Shown in pieces: positions 43,805 to 53,760 of a stretch of DNA of 64,000 bases. Made by a program: the position numbers and the translations under genes. Location: NCBI GenBank assembly GCA_964463165.1, contig CAYXBK010000005.1, positions 1 to 64,000 on the forward strand, in the 5' to 3' direction. The notes beneath the pieces were generated by a model. That model made no database searches. It was given only the letters and a program-made list of their open reading frames with translations, and was not told where the DNA came from. The number at the start of each line of letters is the position of its first letter. The first letter of the stretch is position 1. This stretch comes from UBA7236 sp964463165 (GTDB lineage Bacteria > Bacteroidota > Bacteroidia > Chitinophagales > BACL12).

Positions 43805-44638
43805 ATGTCACACAACTTATTAAAAGGGAAACGCGGTATTATTTTCGGAGCGCTTGATGAAAGTTCAATTGCCTGGAAAGTTGCTGAAAAATGTTTTGAT
43901 GAGGGCGCCACATTTACACTTACAAACGCACCGATTGCAATGCGCATGGGTGTTATCAATCAACTGGCGGAAAAATGCAAAACGGAAGTAATTCCGGCCG
44001 ATGCAACAATTGTTGAAGATCTTGAAAAACTGATTGATCAGTCTGCTGAAAAATTAGGCGGGAAAATAGATTTTATTCTGCATTCGATCGGCATGAGTCC
44101 GAATGTGCGGAAAAATCGTCCTTATACCGATTTGAGTTACGAATTTTTGATGAAAACACTTGATGTATCCGCCCTTTCTTTTCATAAAGTTTTGCAATCC
44201 GCTTATAAAAAAGATGCATTGAATGAATGGGGTTCGGTAGTGGGACTTACATATATTGCTGCGCAGCGCACCTTCCCCAGTTACAGCGATATGGGTGATG
44301 CGAAAGCAACACTCGAAAGTATTGCCCGGAGTTTTGGCTACCATTATGGTAAATTCAGAAAAGTACGTGTCAATACGATCTCGCAATCTCCTACATGGAC
44401 AACTGCCGGAAGTGGCGTGAAAGGCTTTGATGCATTTTACGGATATGCAAATTCTATTTCACCGCTCGGCAATGCAAGCGCAGAGGCATGTGCGGACTAT
44501 TGTATTTTTCTTTTTTCCGATCTGAGCCGCATGATCACGATGCAGAATTTATATCACGACGGCGGTTTCAGTTCTGTAGGTGTAAGCCAGGAAATTATGG
44601 ATATGATGATGAAAGATATAAATCCGGAAAATGCATGA
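43805..44638 (+). CDS. fabI: Enoyl-[acyl-carrier-protein] reductase, FabI type
   Basis: Last step of each fatty-acid elongation cycle. 277 residues, SDR fold with the FabI-type nucleotide site GKRGIIFGALDESSIAWKVA and catalytic Tyr-x6-Lys in SYSDMGDAKATLES (Tyr and Lys both present). Length and sequence fit Bacteroidota FabI. Only this copy is in the window. Confidence 0.95.
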   Translation: MSHNLLKGKRGIIFGALDESSIAWKVAEKCFDEGATFTLTNAPIAMRMGVINQLAEKCKTEVIPADATIVEDLEKLIDQSAEKLGGKIDFILHSIGMSPNVRKNRPYTDLSYEFLMKTLDVSALSFHKVLQSAYKKDALNEWGSVVGLTYIAAQRTFPSYSDMGDAKATLESIARSFGYHYGKFRKVRVNTISQSPTWTTAGSGVKGFDAFYGYANSISPLGNASAEACADYCIFLFSDLSRMITMQNLYHDGGFSSVGVSQEIMDMMMKDINPENA

Positions 44639-44665
44639 TGCGATGCTGACGATATAATCACTACA

Positions 44666-44698
44666 TAAAAAGGCAATCGGAACAGATTGCCTTTTTTT
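44666..44698. terminator. Terminator after fabI
   Basis: AAAAAGGCAATC and GATTGCCTTTTTTT form a hairpin with T-run, 28 bases after fabI. It also lies 20 bases beyond the stop of the converging TPR gene. Confidence 0.88.
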
Positions 44699-44718
44699 AT
44701 TTTTCTTTTCAGAACAGA

Positions 44719-45915
44719 TTATCTGCCAAAGGCACGGAATGTCCAAAGCAATGCATAAATAATTATGGCGCCCGAGATGAAAAAATAAAACCATTCGTGG
44801 TATGCTGATATAATGAAAACAGATCCGAAAAGCAGAATTGAAAATACGATCTCACGGATAATTATCTTTCTCTTCCAGTCTTCAAAAAAACTTATCAGGG
44901 GAAATATCAATGCAAAAACAAAAAATCCGGAATGACTTGTAAATTGATCTTTAAATTGCGCACCTGCAATGCATAAAAGTGCAGAAAGGCCAAGCATCCC
45001 CAAAAAAATATTTGAACGGATAATTTTTTTCCGTATGAGCAACCGCCGGGAATTTTCCTTCAACCTGTAAGCTGTTTCATAACACACATCCATAAACCAG
45101 CAACAGGCATTGAAGCCCATCTTTACAAGAATAAGTATCAACGCGAATCCGAAAGTGCCGATAATGGTTAATACCATAAAATAAGGAGATTTGATTTCCA
45201 GTCTTGGAAATCCGTTTCTTATCGTTTCCCAGTAAAATATATTTTTTTTCTTCTTAATGGTTAAGAGTCCTGTTAAATAATCCCGGTTTTCAGGTTCGAT
45301 CCTGAGTGCTTCAAGAAAATTTGATTCCGCTGCATCGAGTTCATTTTTTTCGAGATGCATTAATCCTTTGATACCGAAATTTCTTTCCATTTCCGGTTCA
45401 ATCATCATTGCATCCGATAAAAATTTTTCGGCCCGCACATCATGCAGCTGATGCAGCAATATTGCTTTCTGCTGCAATAAATGCTGGTTGCCCGGATTAA
45501 GCTGCAAGCCTTCATCCACAAATCCGATGGCTTTTTTTACCTTGCCTGTGCGCTGGTAAATGCTTGCCTTGATTAAAAAATAATTGGAATTGAACGGAAA
45601 CAATCGTATCGCTTCATCAATCATTTTAATTCCGTTTGCAAAATCCTGCTGCTGATTACAAATATGTGCTTTCAGAGAAAACGCATCTGCATATTCCGGA
45701 TATTTCTGAATGCATGCAGATATCACCTCATCTCCTTCTTCAAGTTCTCCGGAATTGACACAAGCTGTTGCGAGTAAATATAAAGCCTGCATATGAAATG
45801 GGTCTGACGCCAATACCTCATACAATTTTTGCTTTGCATCGGGAAACCTTTTCACACGAAGCAATAAACGGGCTTGTTCGAGTAAGCGGTCGTGTGGTGC
45901 ATTTAATTCGGACAT
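44719..45915 (-). CDS. TPR protein with C-terminal membrane domain (second TPR gene)
   Basis: 398 residues from the ATG at 45915 (an in-frame ATG at 45951 would overlap the upstream gene by 34 bases). Residues about 5-210 contain TPR repeats (e.g. DPFHMQALYLLATACVNSGE, ALRIEPENRDYLTGLLTIKK). About 230-398 holds roughly five hydrophobic helices (e.g. MVLTIIGTFGFALILILVKM). Third gene of a tight operon after the AAA+ and the other TPR gene, 2 bases from it. Function unknown. Confidence 0.78.
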   Translation of the reverse strand: MSELNAPHDRLLEQARLLLRVKRFPDAKQKLYEVLASDPFHMQALYLLATACVNSGELEEGDEVISACIQKYPEYADAFSLKAHICNQQQDFANGIKMIDEAIRLFPFNSNYFLIKASIYQRTGKVKKAIGFVDEGLQLNPGNQHLLQQKAILLHQLHDVRAEKFLSDAMMIEPEMERNFGIKGLMHLEKNELDAAESNFLEALRIEPENRDYLTGLLTIKKKKNIFYWETIRNGFPRLEIKSPYFMVLTIIGTFGFALILILVKMGFNACCWFMDVCYETAYRLKENSRRLLIRKKIIRSNIFLGMLGLSALLCIAGAQFKDQFTSHSGFFVFALIFPLISFFEDWKRKIIIREIVFSILLFGSVFIISAYHEWFYFFISGAIIIYALLWTFRAFGR

Positions 45916-45917
45916 AT

Positions 45918-47162
45918 TCAGGACCGGCTTAAAAGCGCATTTGCAATCCACTGATAGGCAATGAAGGCAATTAAATAAATTGTGGTGAATCCATTAAATA
46001 ATTCACCGGTTGAAAAGGAAGTGTAAATTGCAAGTATTCCGATCAGCGCCATCACTAAGGCGTAAATTTTTAATGCCTCTTTATTTTTCCGGGATTTATG
46101 AAACATACTCGCTAAGGGGATCATCATTGTAATGCCGTAACCTGTTATCATTAAATACAATTCGTTTTGTGAAAAAAGATATAAAATCAATCCTGCCAAT
46201 GCAACCAATAATCCCGAACCCGTGAAATAAGATGCATGCAGTTCATCTTTTTTCAATGCATATCTGCCATACGGATTTAACAGGAGCATGATATTAAACA
46301 AAGGTGAAATGATCCAGGTTGAAATTGCGAATACGGAATATAAAATAATGATGGGCAAAATAATTTTTTTTAATTCCGGTGATTGCTGTGCGATTATGCT
46401 GAGCAGCCTGATACCCAAATAAAATCCGATGATAAGCACCCATTGCAATTTGCCTTTCATATTCCCGATCCAGAATGCATATTTCAAAAACATGCGGTAG
46501 ATCCAGTATTTTGCTTTCAACGCCTGCACCATGCCGCTTTGTGCATATTCATTATCCGGTCTTAATTTTAATGATTCCCTGAAATGTTCCAAGGCTTTTT
46601 TATGATCGCCTTTTTCCAATAACCCCCAACCATAATTTGCATGTGTGTATGAATTTTCCGGATCTTTTTCAAGGGCTGTCCGAATGGTTGAAAATGCCTC
46701 TGCTTTTTTATTGAGTTTCACAAGTGCAGTGGACCTTGTATTTAAACATGTTTGATTTTCCGGATCTATTTTCAGGCCCTCATTTGCTTTTTCCAAAGCA
46801 GGCTGATATTCTTTCCTGTTTAAACGAATTAAAGCGGCAACACCAAAATAATCTGCATCAAACGGATTTAATTGTATGGCATGATCAATTTTTTCCTGCG
46901 CTTCCGGAAGCTTGTCGGCCTCAAATAAAATGCGGGCATAAAAATAATAATAGAGGTCGTTGCCGGGTTGTAATGCAATTGCTTTCTCAATAAAATTTAA
47001 TGCTTCTGCAGTATTGTGTTTCGCATTAAAACAATATGCTAAAAGATATAAAGTTTCACCGTTATCAGGATTATCGGCAAGTGCAAGCATTAATTCCTTT
47101 TGTGCATCCTCTACCCTTCTCTGCTGAATTAAAATCTTTGCTCTTTCTAAATGTGCCGTCAT
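45918..47162 (-). CDS. TPR protein with C-terminal membrane domain (first TPR gene)
   Basis: 414 residues. About 1-225 are TPR repeats (ALADNPDNGETLYLLAYCFN, LRPDNEYAQSGMVQALKAKY). Residues about 240-410 contain six hydrophobic helices (e.g. WVLIIGFYLGIRLLSIIAQ, LLVALAGLILYLFSQ). Its start is 1 base from the AAA+ gene stop. Likely an inner membrane protein with a cytoplasmic TPR scaffold. Confidence 0.78.
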   Translation of the reverse strand: MTAHLERAKILIQQRRVEDAQKELMLALADNPDNGETLYLLAYCFNAKHNTAEALNFIEKAIALQPGNDLYYYFYARILFEADKLPEAQEKIDHAIQLNPFDADYFGVAALIRLNRKEYQPALEKANEGLKIDPENQTCLNTRSTALVKLNKKAEAFSTIRTALEKDPENSYTHANYGWGLLEKGDHKKALEHFRESLKLRPDNEYAQSGMVQALKAKYWIYRMFLKYAFWIGNMKGKLQWVLIIGFYLGIRLLSIIAQQSPELKKIILPIIILYSVFAISTWIISPLFNIMLLLNPYGRYALKKDELHASYFTGSGLLVALAGLILYLFSQNELYLMITGYGITMMIPLASMFHKSRKNKEALKIYALVMALIGILAIYTSFSTGELFNGFTTIYLIAFIAYQWIANALLSRS

Positions 47163-47163
47163 A

Positions 47164-48483
47164 TTATTTCTTAATGTTCATATAATTGAGGATATCATCA
47201 TATAATCCCGATTCGTTTGAATACAATGCATAATTGCGGGCAGAATTAAACCATTCTCTTGTGGTGGGCTTATGTTTTTTCACTGCACTTAAAATATCTT
47301 TTGTGCGGATAGGTTCGGGTTTTCCCGATTTAAATGACTCACGCAATTTATCTTCAATACAAATATCAACCAATGCTGTTAAATCTGCTCCCGAAAAATC
47401 GGTGGTAGCTTTCGCAATTGCTGCATAATCGATTTGATCAATAGGTTTTCCTTTTAAAATGATCTGCAGGATTATTTCACGGCCCTTTGCATCGGGTGGT
47501 TCCACAAAAATAATTCTGTCGAAACGCCCCGGCCTTCTGAATGCTGTATCCAAATGCCAGGGTGCATTTGTTGCAGCGAGAATTAATACACCATCATTAT
47601 TTGCAGATACGCCGTCCAGTTCATCGAGAAACTGATTGATCAAAAACCTTCCGGCACTCTGACGCATATCGGTGCGGCTTGCGCCCAGTGCATCCACTTC
47701 ATCAAAAAATAAAACACAGGGTTTATTTCTTCGTGCATGTTCAAAAATTTCGTGCAATTGTTTTTCGCTGTTTCCGATCCACATATCAAGAACATCATTA
47801 ATACCGACCTTCATGAATTTCGCCTTCACCTGACCGGCAGTTGCTTTTGCAAGATATGTTTTACCGCATCCCGGAGGGCCGTACAATAAAATACCGCCGC
47901 CGATCTTTTTACCATATGCTTCATATAAATCGGGATGCTGCAAAGGTCTGATGATCTTTATTTCAATTTCATCCTTCACCCGCTGCATGCCACCCACGTC
48001 ATCAAAATTGATATCCGGTTTTTCCATGAAGTTATTTGCTTCATCTAAAATGCTTTCAAGCATTTCATCGTCGTTTGCATATTGCGGTTGTTTTAATGCA
48101 AGTTCAATTTGTTCGTCTTTTAATTCCGGATTCATCAACAGGGCGGTTTGATAAATTTTCACAGCCTGCGGCAATTGATTTTCCCTGATCAATACTTTTG
48201 CATATATCAGAAAATCATGCGCATTTGCTTTTCCGTTTTTTGTGAGTTCTTCAAAAATAACAGCAGCTACGGAATATTTTTCGAGATGAAAATATGTTTT
48301 CGCCAATCCTGATTTTGCCTTCACATTCTGCTGATCTTTGTCGAGCACTTCTTTGAACTCCATCTCCGCTTCTGAATATCTGCCTGCCTGCATAAGCATA
48401 TCAGAAAGCGCCAACCGCAACGGAATATTTTCCGGGGAAAGATGTAATGCTTCTTTTAAACTTTGAATTGCTTCGTTTTCCAT
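47164..48483 (-). CDS. AAA+ ATPase with N-terminal TPR domain (CDC48/Vps4-like)
   Basis: 439 residues. About 1-145 are TPR repeats. The AAA domain follows: GGMQRVKDEI, Walker A GPPGCGKTYLAKATA (about 204-218), pore-loop DMWIGNSEKQLHEIFEHARR as in p97 D2, Walker B VLFFDEVDALG, sensor AATNAPWHLD, and arginine-finger region FRRPGRFDRIIFVEPPDAKG. All ATPase motifs present, C-terminal helical lid (KPTTREWFNSARNYALYSNE). It heads the operon with the two TPR membrane proteins. Role unknown: protein unfolding or remodelling at the membrane is inferred. Confidence 0.85.
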   Translation of the reverse strand: MENEAIQSLKEALHLSPENIPLRLALSDMLMQAGRYSEAEMEFKEVLDKDQQNVKAKSGLAKTYFHLEKYSVAAVIFEELTKNGKANAHDFLIYAKVLIRENQLPQAVKIYQTALLMNPELKDEQIELALKQPQYANDDEMLESILDEANNFMEKPDINFDDVGGMQRVKDEIEIKIIRPLQHPDLYEAYGKKIGGGILLYGPPGCGKTYLAKATAGQVKAKFMKVGINDVLDMWIGNSEKQLHEIFEHARRNKPCVLFFDEVDALGASRTDMRQSAGRFLINQFLDELDGVSANNDGVLILAATNAPWHLDTAFRRPGRFDRIIFVEPPDAKGREIILQIILKGKPIDQIDYAAIAKATTDFSGADLTALVDICIEDKLRESFKSGKPEPIRTKDILSAVKKHKPTTREWFNSARNYALYSNESGLYDDILNYMNIKK

Positions 48484-48578
48484 TTTGATTGAATAGGTTG
48501 TAAAATTAGATAAGTGGCGATGATTATTTCGAATTCTGATTTTGATTGTTTAACTTAGAATGCTCTAAAACACAAATT

Positions 48579-49562
48579 ATGAAATATCTCCTTTTCTGCT
48601 CCCTTTGCATTCTTGTTATGAATGGATTTTCGCAACCGGTTATCAATTCTGATGTGATGATGCCGGTTGGAAATGATTCCGTTATTTACCACGGTGCACT
48701 TGCCACAGATTTCGATCCCGGCCCTGATGGGGCGGATGTTTTTTGGGATTTTAGCACCTATACGGGTGAACCCACAATGGAACTCAGGTTTGATGAATCG
48801 AACGATTGCGGAACGATGGGCACCTATCATTATGTATATGAACCCGGATATCAATGGCTCGACTGGTGGGGCGAATCATCCATGCATACATCGGAACGCT
48901 GGTTTACTACAGATGAAAGTTCTTTTTCATTTTGTAAAATCGGTGGTCTTGAATTTGAAATGAATTTCAATGCACCATTTACGCAACTTATCTTCCCACT
49001 TACCTACGGCACCGAAAATGCGAGCAATTTTACCGGTACTTGTTTTTACGGGTTTGGAACAACGGATACATTTCCATTTTCCGGATCTTCTGCAATGCTT
49101 GCAGATGCCTATGGAACACTTAGCCTGGCATCAGGAATATATCCGGATGTGTTAAGAGTAAAAGTGATTGATACAATGGGCTGTGATTACGGACGTGTGG
49201 ATTCTTATTATTGGTTTAAAGAGGGTATCAAAGGCCCCTTATTTAAATACACAAAAGATTATCTCTGGAGTTATGAATATATGTTTGAAAGGAAGGATGC
49301 CGCTGATGTTACCGGAATTGAAAATAATGAGTTGCATCTGAATATGTATCCGAATCCCGCTGCACATTATTTAATTGTAAGCGGATTGAATTCCGGTGCT
49401 GCAGAAATATATAATGTTAACGGGCAATTCATTTCTTCACAATATATATCACCCGGAGAAAATAAAGTTGATCTTCAAAACATGGCAAATGGAATCTATA
49501 TTTTGAAGATCATTCAAAATGACAAAGTAAGTTCCGGTATATTCGAAAAAAAAGGAGATTAG
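48579..49562 (+). CDS. T9SS-secreted hypothetical protein
   Basis: 327 residues from the ATG at 48579. Signal peptide MKYLLFCSLCILVMNGFSQ. A ~230-residue unassigned domain with Cys, Trp and Tyr (FWDFSTYTGEPTMELRFDES). The C-terminal ~75 residues are a T9SS type A sorting domain (LNMYPNPAAHYLIVSGLN to the end). No homologue recognised for the N-terminal domain. Confidence 0.82.
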   Translation: MKYLLFCSLCILVMNGFSQPVINSDVMMPVGNDSVIYHGALATDFDPGPDGADVFWDFSTYTGEPTMELRFDESNDCGTMGTYHYVYEPGYQWLDWWGESSMHTSERWFTTDESSFSFCKIGGLEFEMNFNAPFTQLIFPLTYGTENASNFTGTCFYGFGTTDTFPFSGSSAMLADAYGTLSLASGIYPDVLRVKVIDTMGCDYGRVDSYYWFKEGIKGPLFKYTKDYLWSYEYMFERKDAADVTGIENNELHLNMYPNPAAHYLIVSGLNSGAAEIYNVNGQFISSQYISPGENKVDLQNMANGIYILKIIQNDKVSSGIFEKKGD

Positions 49563-49587
49563 ATAATAATACTGTTTTCAAAGTTTA

Positions 49588-49620
49588 TAAAAAAAAGCCG
49601 CTCAATTCTGAGCGGCTTAT
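49588..49620. terminator. Terminator between convergent genes
   Basis: AAGCCGCTCA and TGAGCGGCTT form a stem preceded by an A-run; it serves the minus-strand clpC and probably the gene ending at 49562. Confidence 0.85.
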
Positions 49621-49638
49621 GTATTTTATTTGCTTGTC

Positions 49639-52215
49639 TTACGCTTTTTCTTCCTCGCTTTTTTCCTCTTTCTTTTCTTTCTTTTTCTTTTCGCTTCCGT
49701 TTGTTATTACGAGTTCACTTTTCTTTTTGTCGAATTCCACTACCAGCGTATCACCTTCTTTGAATTTACCGGCCAGTATATTTTCTGCCAGCGGATCTTC
49801 AAGATATTTTTGAATTGCACGATGCAATGGCCTTGCTCCGAATTGCGGATCATAGCCTTTCTCACTTAAAAATTCCTTTGCACTGTCGTCGAGCTGTAAT
49901 TTATAATTCAGTGCTTCAAGGCGCATGCGCACATCTTTCAAAGTGATATCGATGATCTTGAAAATATCTTCCCTGCTCAGAGAATTAAATATCACGACAT
50001 CATCAATCCTGTTTAAAAATTCAGGAGAGAAAGTACGCTTCAAAGATGTTTCAATAACGCTCTTCGTATTATCATCCGCTGCAATTTGTTTTGCAGAGGT
50101 ATTAAATCCGACACCTGTTCCGAAATCTTTCAACTGGCGTGCACCGATATTTGATGTCATGATGATCAGTGTATTTTTGAAATCCACTTTACGTCCCAGT
50201 CCATCAGTTAAAATTCCATCGTCGAGCACCTGCAATAGAATATTGAAAATATCCGGATGTGCTTTTTCAATTTCATCGAGCAGAATCACAGAATATGGTT
50301 TTCTTCTCACCTTTTCTGTTAATTGCCCTCCTTCTTCATAACCCACATATCCCGGAGGCGCACCGATCAAACGGCTCACGCTGAATTTTTCCATATACTC
50401 ACTCATGTCAATGCGAATAAGTGAATCTTTAGTATCGAATAAATATTCGCTCAGCACTTTTGCCAATTCTGTTTTTCCCACACCTGTTGGTCCGAGGAAA
50501 ATAAATGAACCGATCGGTTTTTTCGGATCTTTTAATCCGACACGGTTGCGTTGAATTGCCTTTGTGATTTTTTTAATCGCATCATCCTGTCCGATCACAC
50601 CTTTGCGCAGTTCATCACCCATGCTTACGAGTTTTGTTCCTTCGCTTTGTGCAATTCGTTTTGTAGGAATACCTGTCATCATTGCAACTACTTCAGCAAT
50701 ATCATCTTCATTCACAGGATAACGCTCAGTTTTCACATGGTCTTCCCATCTTGTTTTTGCGGCATCCAGTTCTTCCAGTAATCTTTTTTCGGTATCACGC
50801 AATTTTGCAGCTTCTTCGTAGCGCTGACTTTTTACAACTTTATTTTTCTCTTCTTTTATTTCTTCGATTTTCGCTTCGAGTTTCACGATTTCTTCCGGCA
50901 CATGAATATTTTTCAAGTGCACACGTGCACCCACTTCATCGAGCACATCAATTGCTTTATCCGGTAGATATCTGTCAGTAATATATCTTGTAGATAATTG
51001 CACGCAGGCTTTAATTGCATCATCCGAATAAATGACATTGTGAAATTCTTCGTATTTCGATTTGATATTTGTAAGAATTTCCATTGTTTCTTCCGGTGAT
51101 GGCGGATCCACCAAAACTTTCTGGAAGCGGCGGTCGAGTGCTCCGTCTTTTTCAATATACTGACGGTATTCGTCGAGTGTGGAAGCACCGATGCATTGTA
51201 ATTCTCCGCGGGCGAGAGCCGGTTTGAAAATATTGGATGCATCGAGTGAACCCGTTGCACCACCGGCACCAACGATTGTGTGAATTTCATCAATGAATAA
51301 AATCACGTCGCGGTTTTTTTCCAGTTCGTTCATGATCGCTTTCATGCGCTCTTCAAATTGTCCGCGGTATTTTGTTCCTGCAACCAAAGCTGCGAGGTCG
51401 AGCATAATGATCCTTTTATCAAAGAGCACTCTCGAAACTTTCCGCTGGACGATCCGCAATGCGAGGCCTTCAACGATTGCTGTTTTACCAACGCCCGGTT
51501 CACCGATGAGGATCGGATTATTTTTCTTTCTGCGGCTGAGAATTTGCGAAACACGTTCAATTTCTTCCTGGCGGCCAACGATCGGGTCGAGGCGGCCTTC
51601 TTCAGCTGCACGTGTTACATCCCTGCCAAAATTGTCGAGCACCGGCGTTTTTGACTTTGCTGCTCCCGGTTTCCGCGGCACATTAAATCCGCGTTCACCT
51701 TTTTCTTCTTCTTCATATCCTTCCTCTTCCTGTTGGTTGGTAGGAGGAATATTTTTAGGCGTATTTCCTGTCATATCTTGTTTTACATAATCGAGTTCCT
51801 GTCTGAAAACATCATAGTCAACATCAAACTGCCCGAGAATCTGGGTGGCGATATTGTCTTTATTTTTCAAAATAGAAAGCATGAGGTGTTCGGTGCCGAT
51901 TGTTTCACTTTTTAAAACTTTGGCTTCGAGCACGGTGATTTTCAATACTTTTTCTGCTTGTTTGGTAAGTGGCAGACTGCCTGAATTAAATGGCTGTCTG
52001 GAAGTTTTGTCGCGGATTGCATCCTCCACGGTTTTCCGGAGTATGGCAACATCCACATCGAGGCTCATCAGCACTTTAATTGCGAGCCCGTCGCCATCCC
52101 GTATCAGCCCCAACAATAAATGTTCGGTGCCGATATGATCGTGACCAAGCCTGAGGGCTTCTTCACGGCTGTAGGAGATGACCTCTTTTACTTTAGGTGA
52201 AAATTTTGCGTCCAT
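49639..52215 (-). CDS. clpC: ATP-dependent Clp protease ATP-binding subunit ClpC
   Basis: Hexameric AAA+ unfoldase of the Clp system. 858 residues: Clp N-domain (to about 145), first ATPase with GEPGVGKTAIVEGLALR, UVR-type middle (KNKVVKSQRYEEAAKLRD), second ATPase with GPTGVGKTELAKVLSEYLF and the ClpP-interaction region. Charged C-terminal tail (KKKKEKKEEKSEEEK). Stands alone on the minus strand. Confidence 0.96.
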   Translation of the reverse strand: MDAKFSPKVKEVISYSREEALRLGHDHIGTEHLLLGLIRDGDGLAIKVLMSLDVDVAILRKTVEDAIRDKTSRQPFNSGSLPLTKQAEKVLKITVLEAKVLKSETIGTEHLMLSILKNKDNIATQILGQFDVDYDVFRQELDYVKQDMTGNTPKNIPPTNQQEEEGYEEEEKGERGFNVPRKPGAAKSKTPVLDNFGRDVTRAAEEGRLDPIVGRQEEIERVSQILSRRKKNNPILIGEPGVGKTAIVEGLALRIVQRKVSRVLFDKRIIMLDLAALVAGTKYRGQFEERMKAIMNELEKNRDVILFIDEIHTIVGAGGATGSLDASNIFKPALARGELQCIGASTLDEYRQYIEKDGALDRRFQKVLVDPPSPEETMEILTNIKSKYEEFHNVIYSDDAIKACVQLSTRYITDRYLPDKAIDVLDEVGARVHLKNIHVPEEIVKLEAKIEEIKEEKNKVVKSQRYEEAAKLRDTEKRLLEELDAAKTRWEDHVKTERYPVNEDDIAEVVAMMTGIPTKRIAQSEGTKLVSMGDELRKGVIGQDDAIKKITKAIQRNRVGLKDPKKPIGSFIFLGPTGVGKTELAKVLSEYLFDTKDSLIRIDMSEYMEKFSVSRLIGAPPGYVGYEEGGQLTEKVRRKPYSVILLDEIEKAHPDIFNILLQVLDDGILTDGLGRKVDFKNTLIIMTSNIGARQLKDFGTGVGFNTSAKQIAADDNTKSVIETSLKRTFSPEFLNRIDDVVIFNSLSREDIFKIIDITLKDVRMRLEALNYKLQLDDSAKEFLSEKGYDPQFGARPLHRAIQKYLEDPLAENILAGKFKEGDTLVVEFDKKKSELVITNGSEKKKKEKKEEKSEEEKA

Positions 52216-52391
52216 CTATTTTACGTTTCAAAGTTTGAACCAATCCAACACGTGACACATTTTGTCATACTTCCGGTAAATACTGGTAATATTAGAAATT
52301 AATGCCGGTGGTATTGTCGTGAATTTGTAAACAAGGGGCTTCTGTAAATAATTCACCAATCAGGCAGGCGCAGCAAAAATTCCTAAACAAA

Positions 52392-52421
52392 TTTGGAAAA
52401 AATTTTTATTAGTTACCTTCG
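52392..52421 (+). promoter_or_regulatory. Bacteroidota promoter before the STAS-RNase Z operon
   Basis: TTTG at 52392-52395 and TACCTTCG at 52414-52421, 18 bases apart, match the TTTG / TAnnTTTG consensus (one mismatch). The STAS gene starts 35 bases later. Confidence 0.55.
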
Positions 52422-52456
52422 CAGGAAAGAATATATTTTACACCCAACAAAAAACT

Positions 52457-52828
52457 ATGAAGTTTACAGTAGACAAAAAGGAACGTTATTGCATATTCAA
52501 GCTTGATGAACCAAAGCTGGATTCATTGATATCAGCAGACTTAAAGAGTGAATTAGTGATTTTAAACCAGGAAGGTTACAGAAATATTATTTGTGATCTG
52601 TCGGAAGTTACGTTTATGGATTCTTCGGGATTGAGCGCTTTATTGATCGGAAACAGGTTATGCAAAGACTCGAAAGGAACTTTTGTACTGATGAACTGCC
52701 AGGATCCGGTGATGAAACTGATCAAAATCTCCCAGCTTGATACGATTTTAAATGTTGTTCCAACCGAAAGTGAAGCCACGGATTTTATTTTGATGGACGA
52801 AATTGAACGTGAGATTGACAACGAATAA
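52457..52828 (+). CDS. STAS-domain protein (anti-sigma factor antagonist type)
   Basis: 123 residues. YRNIICDLSEVTFMDSSGLS holds the D-S-S-G core with the Ser that kinases phosphorylate in anti-anti-sigma factors. No kinase or sigma gene is adjacent. Its stop and the rnz ATG overlap by 1 base (TAATG), so the two are translated together, although their functions are not linked by known biology. Confidence 0.85.
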   Translation: MKFTVDKKERYCIFKLDEPKLDSLISADLKSELVILNQEGYRNIICDLSEVTFMDSSGLSALLIGNRLCKDSKGTFVLMNCQDPVMKLIKISQLDTILNVVPTESEATDFILMDEIEREIDNE

Positions 52829-53748
52829 TGTCATTTTCTGTAACTGTCATTGGTAGTAATTCTGCAATCCCGGCGCACGGGCGTCATCCGAGTGCGCAGG
52901 TTCTGAACATTTGTGATAAATTGTATCTGGTTGATTGTGGCGAAGGCACGCAAATGCGTTTGTTTGATTCGGGATTTAAATGGATGCGCATTAATCAGAT
53001 TTTTATTACGCATCTGCACGGCGATCATTATTTCGGTTTGATCGGAATTATCTCCACCTGTCATTTATTAAAACGCAACCGCCCGCTTGATATTTACGGG
53101 CCGGCGCAATTAATTGAAATTATTCAGTTGCAACTCGCCGCAGGTCAAACGCAATTATGTTATGAATTAAATTTTCATCCGCTTGATCCGGAAGTATCTA
53201 AAAGGATTTATGAAAATGAAGATATTACGGTTGATACGATTATTTTAAAACACCGTATCGGCTGCACCGGATTTTTATTTAAGGAAAAGGAACGAGAAAG
53301 AAAAATCATTAAAGAGAAAATTACCGAATATCGGATTCCGGTTGAATTAATTCCGGATATTAAAAAAGGGATGGATATTCTGGATGAGGAAACCGGCGAG
53401 CGGATTCCGAATAAAGAATTAACGATCGATCCTGTTCGTGCAAGGTCGTATGCTTATTGTTGCGACACCGCTTATCATGAAGAAATAATTGCACAAATTA
53501 AAAATGCGGATTTATTGTATCACGACTGCACATTTGATCATGCAAATGAACAGCGTGCAATTGATACATTTCATTCTACAACAAAACAGGCGGCAGAAAT
53601 TGCAAAACGTGCCGGTGTAAAACAATTAATGATCGGCCATTTTTCAAGTAAATATGATGATCTCTATCCATTGCTTGACGAAGCCAGGGAAGTGTTTCAT
53701 GATACAGTTCTTGCAATTGAAGGAAAGACGTATGAGATTTTGCGGTAA
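52828..53748 (+). CDS. rnz: Ribonuclease Z
   Basis: tRNA 3' end processing nuclease of the MBL fold. 306 residues. Metal motif FITHLHGDHYFGLIG (H-x-H-x-D-H) and GRHPSAQVLNI, VDCGEGTQMRLF, and HSTTKQAAEIAKRAGVKQLM near the end. Consistent with short-form (homodimeric) RNase Z. Confidence 0.95.
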   Translation: MSFSVTVIGSNSAIPAHGRHPSAQVLNICDKLYLVDCGEGTQMRLFDSGFKWMRINQIFITHLHGDHYFGLIGIISTCHLLKRNRPLDIYGPAQLIEIIQLQLAAGQTQLCYELNFHPLDPEVSKRIYENEDITVDTIILKHRIGCTGFLFKEKERERKIIKEKITEYRIPVELIPDIKKGMDILDEETGERIPNKELTIDPVRARSYAYCCDTAYHEEIIAQIKNADLLYHDCTFDHANEQRAIDTFHSTTKQAAEIAKRAGVKQLMIGHFSSKYDDLYPLLDEAREVFHDTVLAIEGKTYEILR

Positions 53749-53760
53749 TTCATAATGCAA

